Shown here: piece after piece, positions 27,240-39,021 of the stretch
Layout of the letters: each line of letters opens with the position of its first letter
Numbering within the stretch: the stretch's first letter is position 1
DNA from: Lepidurus packardi
Lineage: Eukaryota; Arthropoda; Branchiopoda; Notostraca; Triopsidae
Assembly (NCBI GenBank): GCA_023053545.1
Contig: JAKZAN010000046.1
Location: 124,001-188,000 of the forward strand
Reading direction: 5' to 3'
Length of the DNA: 64,000 nt
The notes under the pieces: model-generated
The model's input: the letters and a program-made list of their open reading frames with translations, nothing else
Told to the model about the DNA's origin: nothing
Databases searched by the model: none
Translations under genes and position numbers: made by a program

Positions 27240-28790
27240 AATTAATTCCTTACGGACTGAATTAATACCTTCCGGACTGAATTAAATCCTTACGGACTGA
27301 ATTAATTCCTTACGGACTGAATTAATTCCTTACGGACTGAATTAATTCCTTACTGACTGAATTAATTCAATACGGACTTAATTAAATCCTTACAGACTAT
27401 ATTAATTCCTTATGGACTAAATTAATTCCGTAAGGAATGAATTAATTAATTACGGACTGAAATAATTCCTTACGGACTGAATTAATTCCTTACGGACTTA
27501 ATTAATTCCTTACGGACTTAATTAATTCCTTACGGACTGAATGAATTCCTTACGGACTTAATTAATCCATTGCGGACTGAATTAATTCCTTACGGACTGA
27601 ATGAATTCCTTACGGACTGAACGAATTCCTTACGGACTGAATGAATTCCTTACGGACTGAATTAATTTCATACGGACTGAATTAATTCATTACGGACTGA
27701 ATTAAACCCTTACGGACTGAATTAATTCCTTACTGACTGAATTAATTCCTTACGTACTGAATTAATCCATTACGGACTGAATTATTTCCTTACGGACTGA
27801 ATTAATACCTTACGGACTGAATTACATCCTCACGGACAGAATTAATTCCTTACGGACTGAATTAACTCCTTACGGACTGAATTAATTCCTTACGGACTGA
27901 ATTAATTCCTTACGGACTGAATTAATACCTTACGGACTGAATTAAATCCTTACGGACTGAATTAATTCCTTACGGACTGAATTAATTCCTTACGGACTGA
28001 ATTAATACCTTACGGACTGAATTACATCCTCACGGACAGAATTTATTCCTTACGGACTGAATTAACTCCTTACGGACTGAATTAATTCCTTACGGACTGA
28101 ATTAATTCCTTACGGACTGAATTAATACCTTACGGATTGAATTAAATCCTTACGGACTGAATTAATTCCTTACGGACTGAATTAATTCCTTACGGACTTA
28201 ATTAATTCCTTACGGACTGAATTAATTCATTACCGACTTAATTAAATCCTTACAGACTGAATTAATTCCTTATGGACTTAATTAATTCCGTAAGGAATGA
28301 ATTAATTAATTACTGACTGAAATAATTCCTTACGGACTGAATTAATTCCTTACGGACTGAAAAAATTCCTTAATTAATTCCTTACGGACTGAGTTAATTT
28401 CATACGGACTGAATTAATTCATTACGGACTTAATTAATCGATTACGGACTGAATTAATTCCTTACGTACTGAACTTATTCCTTACGGACTGAATTAATTC
28501 CTTACGGACTGAATTAATTCCTTACGGACTGAATTAATTCCTTACGGACTGAATTAATTCCTTACGGACTGAATTAATTCCTTACGGACTGAATTAATTC
28601 CTTACGGACTGAATTAATACCTTACGGACTGAATTAAATCCTTACGGACTGAATTAATTCCTTACGGACTGAATTAATTCCTTACGGACTGAATTAAATC
28701 CTTACGGACTGAATTAATTCATTACGGACTTAATTAAATCCTTACAGACTGAATTAATTCCTTATGGACTTAATTAAAATAATTCCTTAC
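27240..28790 (+). repeat. Third, shorter copy (offset 1412 bp)
   Basis: P (27428, 28288), GAAAAAATTCC (28359) and H (28372) lie 1412 bp after those of copy 2, equal to 70 monomers plus one 12-bp H. This copy lacks the T/L-containing left part of the longer unit. Confidence 0.85.
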
Positions 28791-28846
28791 GGACTGAATT
28801 AATTCCTTACGGACTGAATTAATTCCTTACAGACTGAATTAATTCC

Positions 28847-29931
28847 TTACTGACTGAATTAATTCCTTACGTACTGAATTAATCCATTACGGACTGAATT
28901 ATTTCCTTACGGACTGAATTAATACCTTACGGACTGAATTACATCCTCACGGACAGAATTAATTCCTTACGGACTGAATTAACTCCTTACGGACTGAATT
29001 AATTCCTTACGGACTGAATTAATTCCTTACGGACTGAATTAATTCCTTACGGACTGAATTAATTCCTTACGGACTGAATTAATTCCTTACGGACTGAATT
29101 AATACCTTACGGACTGAATTAAATCCTTACGGACTGAATTAATTCCTTACGGACTGAATTAATTCCTTACGGACTGAATTAAATCCTTACGGACTGAATT
29201 AATTCATTACGGACTTAATTAAATCCTTACAGACTGAATTAATTCCTTATGGACTTAATTAAAATAATTCCTTACGGACTGAATTAATTTCATACGGACT
29301 GAATTAATTCATTACGGACTGAATTAATCGATTACGGACTGAATTAATTCCTTACGTACTGAACTTATTCCTTACGGACTGAATTAATTCCTTACGGACT
29401 GAATTAATTCCTTACGGACTGAATTAATACCTTCCGGACTGAATTAAATCCTTACGGACTGAATTAATTCCTTACGGACTGAATTAATTCCTTACGGACT
29501 GAATTAATTCCTTACTGACTGAATTAATTCAATACGGACTTAATTAAATCCTTACAGACTATATTAATTCCTTATGGACTAAATTAATTCCGTAAGGAAT
29601 GAATTAATTAATTACGGACTGAAATAATTCCTTACGGACTGAATTAATTCCTTACGGACTTAATTAATTCCTTACGGACTTAATTAATTCCTTACGGACT
29701 GAATGAATTCCTTACGGACTTAATTAATCCATTGCGGACTGAATTAATTCCTTACGGACTGAATGAATTCCTTACGGACTGAACGAATTCCTTACGGACT
29801 GAATGAATTCCTTACGGACTGAATTAATTTCATACGGACTGAATTAATTCATTACGGACTGAATTAAAACCTTACGGACTGAATTAATTCCTTTCGGACT
29901 GAATTAATTCCTTACGGACTGAATTAATTCC
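28847..29931 (+). repeat. 1085-bp HOR, copy 1
   Basis: The unit comprises 54 monomers: 53 of 20 bp and one 25-bp L. Taking TTACTGACTG as the start gives 28847, 29932, 31017 and 32102, always 1085 bp apart. Each copy holds T, L, AATCGATT, ACCTTCCGG, one P (29590 here) and the GCGGACTG monomer. The only difference I noticed is CCTTTCGG near 29891 in this copy. Confidence 0.92.
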
Positions 29932-31016
29932 TTACTGACTGAATTAATTCCTTACGTACTGAATTAATCCATTACGGACTGAATTATTTCCTTACGGACT
30001 GAATTAATACCTTACGGACTGAATTACATCCTCACGGACAGAATTAATTCCTTACGGACTGAATTAACTCCTTACGGACTGAATTAATTCCTTACGGACT
30101 GAATTAATTCCTTACGGACTGAATTAATTCCTTACGGACTGAATTAATTCCTTACGGACTGAATTAATTCCTTACGGACTGAATTAATACCTTACGGACT
30201 GAATTAAATCCTTACGGACTGAATTAATTCCTTACGGACTGAATTAATTCCTTACGGACTGAATTAAATCCTTACGGACTGAATTAATTCATTACGGACT
30301 TAATTAAATCCTTACAGACTGAATTAATTCCTTATGGACTTAATTAAAATAATTCCTTACGGACTGAATTAATTTCATACGGACTGAATTAATTCATTAC
30401 GGACTGAATTAATCGATTACGGACTGAATTAATTCCTTACGTACTGAACTTATTCCTTACGGACTGAATTAATTCCTTACGGACTGAATTAATTCCTTAC
30501 GGACTGAATTAATACCTTCCGGACTGAATTAAATCCTTACGGACTGAATTAATTCCTTACGGACTGAATTAATTCCTTACGGACTGAATTAATTCCTTAC
30601 TGACTGAATTAATTCAATACGGACTTAATTAAATCCTTACAGACTATATTAATTCCTTATGGACTAAATTAATTCCGTAAGGAATGAATTAATTAATTAC
30701 GGACTGAAATAATTCCTTACGGACTGAATTAATTCCTTACGGACTTAATTAATTCCTTACGGACTTAATTAATTCCTTACGGACTGAATGAATTCCTTAC
30801 GGACTTAATTAATCCATTGCGGACTGAATTAATTCCTTACGGACTGAATGAATTCCTTACGGACTGAACGAATTCCTTACGGACTGAATGAATTCCTTAC
30901 GGACTGAATTAATTTCATACGGACTGAATTAATTCATTACGGACTGAATTAAAACCTTACGGACTGAATTAATTCCTTACGGACTGAATTAATTCCTTAC
31001 GGACTGAATTAATTCC
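29932..31016 (+). repeat. 1085-bp HOR, copy 2
   Basis: P at 30675 and L at 30335 are exactly 1085 bp after those of copy 1. All minor variants, including AATTCAATACGG, GACTATATT and AATTAAAACC, are in the same places. Confidence 0.92.
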
Positions 31017-32101
31017 TTACTGACTGAATTAATTCCTTACGTACTGAATTAATCCATTACGGACTGAATTATTTCCTTACGGACTGAATTAATACCTTAC
31101 GGACTGAATTACATCCTCACGGACAGAATTAATTCCTTACGGACTGAATTAACTCCTTACGGACTGAATTAATTCCTTACGGACTGAATTAATTCCTTAC
31201 GGACTGAATTAATTCCTTACGGACTGAATTAATTCCTTACGGACTGAATTAATTCCTTACGGACTGAATTAATACCTTACGGACTGAATTAAATCCTTAC
31301 GGACTGAATTAATTCCTTACGGACTGAATTAATTCCTTACGGACTGAATTAAATCCTTACGGACTGAATTAATTCATTACGGACTTAATTAAATCCTTAC
31401 AGACTGAATTAATTCCTTATGGACTTAATTAAAATAATTCCTTACGGACTGAATTAATTTCATACGGACTGAATTAATTCATTACGGACTGAATTAATCG
31501 ATTACGGACTGAATTAATTCCTTACGTACTGAACTTATTCCTTACGGACTGAATTAATTCCTTACGGACTGAATTAATTCCTTACGGACTGAATTAATAC
31601 CTTCCGGACTGAATTAAATCCTTACGGACTGAATTAATTCCTTACGGACTGAATTAATTCCTTACGGACTGAATTAATTCCTTACTGACTGAATTAATTC
31701 AATACGGACTTAATTAAATCCTTACAGACTATATTAATTCCTTATGGACTAAATTAATTCCGTAAGGAATGAATTAATTAATTACGGACTGAAATAATTC
31801 CTTACGGACTGAATTAATTCCTTACGGACTTAATTAATTCCTTACGGACTTAATTAATTCCTTACGGACTGAATGAATTCCTTACGGACTTAATTAATCC
31901 ATTGCGGACTGAATTAATTCCTTACGGACTGAATGAATTCCTTACGGACTGAACGAATTCCTTACGGACTGAATGAATTCCTTACGGACTGAATTAATTT
32001 CATACGGACTGAATTAATTCATTACGGACTGAATTAAAACCTTACGGACTGAATTAATTCCTTACGGACTGAATTAATTCCTTACGGACTGAATTAATTC
32101 C
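31017..32101 (+). repeat. 1085-bp HOR, copy 3
   Basis: P at 31760 and L at 31420 match copy 2 at 1085 bp. I saw no difference from copy 2. Confidence 0.92.
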
Positions 32102-33776
32102 TTACTGACTGAATTAATTCCTTACGTACTGAATTAATCCATTACGGACTGAATTATTTCCTTACGGACTGAATTAATACCTTACGGACTGAATTACATC
32201 CTCACGGACAGAATTAATTCCTTACGGACTGAATTAACTCCTTACGGACTGAATTAATTCCTTACGGACTGAATTAATTCCTTACGGACTGAATTAATAC
32301 CTTACGGACTGAATTAAATCCTTACGGACTGAATTAATTCCTTACGGACTGAATTAATTCCTTACGGACTGAATTAATACCTTACGGACTGAATTACATC
32401 CTCACGGACAGAATTTATTCCTTACGGACTGAATTAACTCCTTACGGACTGAATTAATTCCTTACGGACTGAATTAATTCCTTACGGACTGAATTAATAC
32501 CTTACGGATTGAATTAAATCCTTACGGACTGAATTAATTCCTTACGGACTGAATTAATTCCTTACGGACTGAATTAATTCCTTACGGACTGAATTAATTC
32601 ATTACCGACTTAATTAAATCCTTACAGACTGAATTAATTCCTTATGGACTTAATTAATTCCGTAAGGAATGAATTAATTAATTACTGACTGAAATAATTC
32701 CTTACGGACTGAATTAATTCCTTACGGACTGAATTAATTCCTTAATTAATTCCTTACGGACTGAGTTAATTTCATACGGACTGAATTATTTCATTACGGA
32801 CTTAATTAATCGATTACGGACTGAATTAATTCCTTACGTACTGAACTTATTCCTTACGGACTGAATTAATTCCTTACGGACTGAATTAATTCCTTACGGA
32901 CTGAATTAATTCCTTACGGACTGAATTAATTCCTTACGGACTGAATTAATTCCTTACGGACTGAATTAATTCCTTACGGACTGAATTAATACCTTACGGA
33001 CTGAATTAAATCCTTACGGACTGAATTAATTCCTTACGGACTGAATTAATTCCTTACGGACTGAATTAAATCCTTACTGACTGAATTAATTCCTTACGTA
33101 CTGAATTAATCCATTACGGACTGAATTATTTCCTTACGGACTGAATTAATACCTTACGGACTGAATTACATCCTCACGGACAGAATTAATTCCTTACGGA
33201 CTGAATTAACTCCTTACGGACTGAATTAATTCCTTACGGACTGAATTAATTCCTTACGGACTGAATTAATTCCTTACGGACTGAATTAATTCCTTACGGA
33301 CTGAATTAATTCCTTACGGACTGAATTAATACCTTACGGACTGAATTAAATCCTTACGGACTGAATTAATTCCTTACGGACTGAATTAATTCCTTACGGA
33401 CTGAATTAAATCCTTACGGACTGAATTAATTCATTACGGACTTAATTAAATCCTTACAGACTGAATTAATTCCTTATGGACTTAATTAAAATAATTCCTT
33501 ACGGACTGAATTAATTCCTTACGGACTGAATTAATTTCATACGGACTGAATTAATTCATTACGGACTGAATTAATCGATTACGGACTGAATTAATTCCTT
33601 ACGTACTGAACTTATTCCTTACGGACTGAATTAATTCCTTACGGACTGAATTAATTCCTTACGGACTGAATTAATACCTTCCGGACTGAATTAAATCCTT
33701 ATGGACTGAATTAATTCCTTACGGACTGAATTAATTCCTTACGGACTGAATTAATTCCTTACTGACTGAATTATTT
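31570..33776 (+). repeat. 2397-bp-offset duplication, copy 1
   Basis: TTACTGACTG (32102), P (31760, 32660), H (32744), AAATCCTTACTGACTG (33068) and L (near 33476) recur 2397 bp later. 2397 equals 2400 plus 5 (L) minus 8 (H). The rare AAATCCTTATGGACTG near 33695 is shared. Confidence 0.88.
32102..32285 (+). repeat. 1085-bp HOR, truncated fourth copy
   Basis: It follows the HOR through the T monomer and the AACTCC monomer, then departs near 32285, passing straight to an AATACC monomer where full copies have three more consensus monomers. This is where the 1085-bp tandem run ends and the longer Pa-Pb-H unit resumes. Confidence 0.82.
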
Positions 33777-33836
33777 CATTACGGACTTAATTAAATCCTT
33801 ACGGACTGAATTAATTCCTTACGGACTAAATTAATT

Positions 33837-33856
33837 CCGTAAGGAATGAATTAATT
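33837..33856 (+). repeat. Atypical P followed by CATTACGG
   Basis: The inverted core here lacks the usual TACAGAC and TATGGAC monomers upstream (both read TACGGAC) and is followed by AATTCATTACGG instead of AATTAATTACGG. A second, normal P follows only 80 bp later (33917) and a third at 34157. The cluster of three P within 330 bp marks a local rearrangement at the left edge of the second 2397-bp copy. Confidence 0.8.
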
Positions 33857-33966
33857 CATTACGGACTTAATTAAATCCTTACAGACTAAATTAATTCCTT
33901 ATGGACTAAATTAATTCCGTAAGGAATGAATTAATTAATTACGGACTGAAATAATTCCTTACGGAC

Positions 33967-36172
33967 TGAATTAATTCCTTACGGACTGAATTAATACCTT
34001 CCGGACTGAATTAAATCCTTACGGACTGAATTAATTCCTTACGGACTGAATTAATTCCTTACGGACTGAATTAATTCCTTACTGACTGAATTAATTCAAT
34101 ACGGACTTAATTAAATCCTTACAGACTATATTAATTCCTTATGGACTAAATTAATTCCGTAAGGAATGAATTAATTAATTACGGACTGAAATAATTCCTT
34201 ACGGACTGAATTAATTCCTTACGGACTTAATTAATTCCTTACGGACTTAATTAATTCCTTACGGACTGAATGAATTCCTTACGGACTTAATTAATCCATT
34301 GCGGACTGAATTAATTCCTTACGGACTGAATGAATTCCTTACGGACTGAACGAATTCCTTACGGACTGAATGAATTCCTTACGGACTGAATTAATTTCAT
34401 ACGGACTGAATTAATTCATTACGGACTGAATTAAACCCTTACGGACTGAATTAATTCCTTACGGACTGAATTAATTCCTTACGGACTGAATTAATTCCTT
34501 ACTGACTGAATTAATTCCTTACGTACTGAATTAATCCATTACGGACTGAATTATTTCCTTACGGACTGAATTAATACCTTACGGACTGAATTACATCCTC
34601 ACGGACAGAATTAATTCCTTACGGACTGAATTAACTCCTTACGGACTGAATTAATTCCTTACGGACTGAATTAATTCCTTACGGACTGAATTAATACCTT
34701 ACGGACTGAATTAAATCCTTACGGACTGAATTAATTCCTTACGGACTGAATTAATTCCTTACGGACTGAATTAATACCTTACGGACTGAATTACATCCTC
34801 ACGGACAGAATTTATTCCTTACGGACTGAATTAACTCCTTACGGACTGAATTAATTCCTTACGGACTGAATTAATTCCTTACGGACTGAATTAATACCTT
34901 ACGGATTGAATTAAATCCTTACGGACTGAATTAATTCCTTACGGACTGAATTAATTCCTTACGGACTGAATTAATTCCTTACGGACTGAATTAATTCATT
35001 ACGGACTTAATTAAATCCTTACAGACTGAATTAATTCCTTATGGACTTAATTAATTCCGTAAGGAATGAATTAATTAATTACTGACTGAAATAATTCCTT
35101 ACGGACTGAATTAATTCCTTACGGACTGAATTAATTCCTTAATTAATTCCTTACGGACTGAGTTAATTTCATACGGACTGAATTAATTCATTACGGACTT
35201 AATTAATCGATTACGGACTGAATTAATTCCTTACGTACTGAACTTATTCCTTACGGACTGCATTAATTCCTTACGGACTGAATTAATTCCTTACGGACTG
35301 AATTAATTCCTTACGGACTGAATTAATTCCTTACGGACTGAATTAATTCCTTACGGACTGAATTAATTCCTTACGGACTGAATTAATACCTTACGGACTG
35401 AATTAAATCCTTACGGACTGAATTAATTCCTTACGGACTGAATTAATTCCTTACGGACTGAATTAAATCCTTACTGACTGAATTAATTCCTTACGTACTG
35501 AATTAATCCATTACGGACTGAATTATTTCCTTACGGACTGAATTAATACCTTACGGACTGAATTACATCCTCACGGACAGAATTAATTCCTTACGGACTG
35601 AATTAACTCCTTACGGACTGAATTAATTCCTTACGGACTGAATTAATTCCTTACGGACTGAATTAATTCCTTACGGACTGAATTAATTCCTTACGGACTG
35701 AATTAATTCCTTACGGACTGAATTAATACCTTACGGACTGAATTAAATCCTTACGGACTGAATTAATTCCTTACGGACTGAATTAATTCCTTACGGACTG
35801 AATTAAATCCTTACGGACTGAATTAATTCATTACGGACTTAATTAAATCCTTACAGACTGAATTAATTCCTTATGGACTTAATTAAAATAATTCCTTACG
35901 GACTGAATTAATTCCTTACGGACTGAATTAATTCATACGGACTGAATTAATTCATTACGGACTGAATTAATCGATTACGGACTGAATTAATTCCTTACGT
36001 ACTGAACTTATTCCTTACGGACTGAATTAATTCCTTACGGACTGAATTAATTCCTTACGGACTGAATTAATACCTTCCGGACTGAATTAAATCCTTATGG
36101 ACTGAATTAATTCCTTACGGACTGAATTAATTCCTTACGGACTGAATTAATTCCTTACTGACTGAATTAATT
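33967..36172 (+). repeat. 2397-bp-offset duplication, copy 2
   Basis: P at 34157 and 35057, H at 35141 and L near 35873 mirror copy 1. Private changes include AAACCC near 34434 (AAAACC in copy 1), GACTGCATT near 35260 and a one-base deletion at 35918-35936. Confidence 0.88.
35918..35936 (+). repeat. Private 19-bp monomer (one T lost)
   Basis: AATTCATACGG stands where every other copy has AATTTCATACGG. The loss shifts phase by one and changes the local duplication offset from 2397 to 2396. It is either a real recent mutation or a consensus error. Confidence 0.85.
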
Positions 36173-36339
36173 CATTACGGACTTAATTAAATCCTTACAG
36201 ACTAAATTAATTCCTTATGGACTAAATTAATTCCGTAAGGAATGAATTAATTAATTACGGACTGAAATAATTCCTTACGGACTGAATTAATTCCTTACGG
36301 ACTTAATTAATTCCTTACGGACTTAATTAATTCCTTACG

Positions 36340-37085
36340 GACTGAATGAATTCCTTACGGACTTAATTAATCCATTGCGGACTGAATGAATTCCTTACGG
36401 ACTGAACGAATTCCTTACGGACTGAATGAATTCCTTACGGACTGAATTAATTTCATACGGACTGAATTAATTCATTACGGACTGAATTAAACCCTTACGG
36501 ACTGAATTAATTCCTTACGGACTGAATTAATTCCTTACGGACTGAATTAATTCCTTACTGACTGAATTAATTCCTTACGTACTGAATTAATCCATTACGG
36601 ACTGAATTATTTCCTTACGGACTGAATTAATACCTTACGGACTGAATTACATCCTCACGGACAGAATTAATTCCTTACGGACTGAATTAACTCCTTACGG
36701 ACTGAATTAATTCCTTACGGACTGAATTAATTCCTTACGGACTGAATTAATACCTTACGGACTGAATTAAATCCTTACGGACTGAATTAATTCCTTACGG
36801 ACTGAATTAATTCCTTACGGACTGAATTAATACCTTACGGACTGAATTACATCCTCACGGACAGAATTTATTCCTTACGGACTGAATTAACTCCTTACGG
36901 ACTGAATTAATTCCTTACGGACTGAATTAATTCCTTACGGACTGAATTAATACCTTACGGATTGAATTAAATCCTTACGGACTGAATTAATTCCTTACGG
37001 ACTGAATTCATTCCTTACGGACTGAATTAATTCCTTACGGACTGAATTAATTCATTACGGACTTAATTAAATCCTTACAGACTGA
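36340..37085 (+). repeat. Block shared with about 40005-40815
   Basis: The order GCGGACTG, GAACGAATTCC, T, T and CGGATTGAATTAAATCC in this stretch is repeated near 40005-40815, with whole-monomer differences (the later copy has the extra AATTCC and AATACC monomers near 40150-40200). After 37085 this copy lacks the expected P: TATGGACTGAATTAATTCC replaces TATGGACTTAATT plus P. Confidence 0.65.
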
Positions 37086-37801
37086 ATTAATTCCTTATGG
37101 ACTGAATTAATTCCTTACGGACTGAATTAATTCCTTACTGACTGAATTAATTCCTTACGTACTGAACTTATTCCTTACGGACTGAATTAATTCATTACGG
37201 ACTCAATTAATTCCTTACGGACTGAATTAATTCCTTACGGACTGAATCAATACCTTACGGACTGAATTAATCCATTACGGACTGAATTAATTCCTTACGG
37301 ACTGAAATAATTCCTTACGGACTGAATTAATTCATTACGGACTTAATTAAATCCTTACAGACTGAATTAATTCCTTATGGACTTAATTAAAATAATTCCT
37401 TACGGACTGAATTAATTCCTTACGGACTGAATTAATTCATTACGGACTTAATTAATTCCTTACGGACTGAATTAATTCCTTACGGACTGAATTAATTCCT
37501 TACGGACTGAATTAATTCCTTACGGACTGAATTAATACCTTACGGACTGAATTAAATCCTTACGGACTGAATTAATTCCTTACGGACTGAATTAATTCCT
37601 TACGGACTGAATTAATTCCTTACGGACTGAATTAATTCCTTACGGACTGAATTAATTCCTTACGGACTGAATTAATTCATTACGGACTTAATTAAATCCT
37701 TACAGACTGAATTAATTCCTTATGGACTTAATTAATTCCGTAAGGAATGAATTAATTAATTACTGACTGAAATAATTCCTTACGGACTGAATTAATTCCT
37801 T

Positions 37802-37820
37802 ACGGACTGAATTAATACTT
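37802..37820 (+). repeat. Private 19-bp monomer before H
   Basis: AATTAATACTT replaces AATTAATTCCTT directly before the H unit at 37821, so Pb to H is 83 bp here instead of 84. Confidence 0.8.
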
Positions 37821-39002
37821 AATTAATTCCTTACGGACTGAGTTAATTTCATACGGACTGAATTAATTCATTACGGACTTAATTAATCGATTACGGACTG
37901 AATTAATTCCTTACGTACTGAACTTATTCCTTACGGACTGAATTAATTCCTTACGGACTGAATTAATTCCTTACGGACTGAATTAATTCCTTACGGACTG
38001 AATTAATTCCTTACGGACTGAATTAATTCCTTACGGACTGAATTAATTCCTTACGGACTGAATTAATACCTTACGGACTGAATTAAATCCTTACGGACTG
38101 AATTAATTCCTTACGGACTGAATTAATTCCTTACGGACTGAATTAAATCCTTACGGACTGAATTAATTCATTACGGACTTAATTAAATCCTTACAGACTG
38201 AATTAATTCCTTATGGACTTAATTAAAATAATTCCTTACGGACTGAATTAATTCCTTACGGACTGAACTAATTCCTTACGGACTGAATTAATTTCATACG
38301 GACTGAATTAATTCATTACGGACTGAATTAATCGATTACGGACTGAATTAATTCCTTACGTACTGAACTTATTCCTTACGGACTGAATTAATTCATTACG
38401 GACTTAATTAATTCCTTACGGACTGAATTAATTCCTTACGGAATGAATCAATACCTTACGGACTGAATTAATCCATTACGGACTGAATTAATTCCTTACG
38501 GACTGAAATAATTCCTTACGGACTGAATTAATTCATTACGGACTTAATTAAATCCTTACAGACTGAATTAATTCCTTATGGACTTAATTAAAATAATTCC
38601 TTACGGACTGAATTAATTCCTTACGGACTGAATTAATTCCTTACGTACTGAATTAATTCCTTACGGACGGAATTAATTCCTTACGGACTGAATTAATACC
38701 TTACAGACTGAATTACATCCTCACGGACAGAATTAATTCCTTACGGACTGAATTAACTCCTTACGGACTGAATTAATTCCTTACGGACTGAATTCATTCC
38801 TTACGGACTGAATTAATACCTTACGGACTGAATTAAATCTTTACGGACTGAATTAATTCCTTACGGACTGAATTAATTCCTTACGGACTGAATTAATACC
38901 TTACGGACTGAATTACATCCTCACGGACAGAATTAATTGATTACGGACTGAATTAACTCCTTACGGACTGAATTAATTCCTTACGGACTGAATTAATTCC
39001 TT

Positions 39003-39021
39003 ACGGACTGAATTAAACCTT
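39003..39021 (+). repeat. Private 19-bp monomer
   Basis: AATTAAACCTTACGGATTG is one base shorter than the AATTAATACCTTACGGATTG found at the equivalent place in other copies. Confidence 0.82.
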
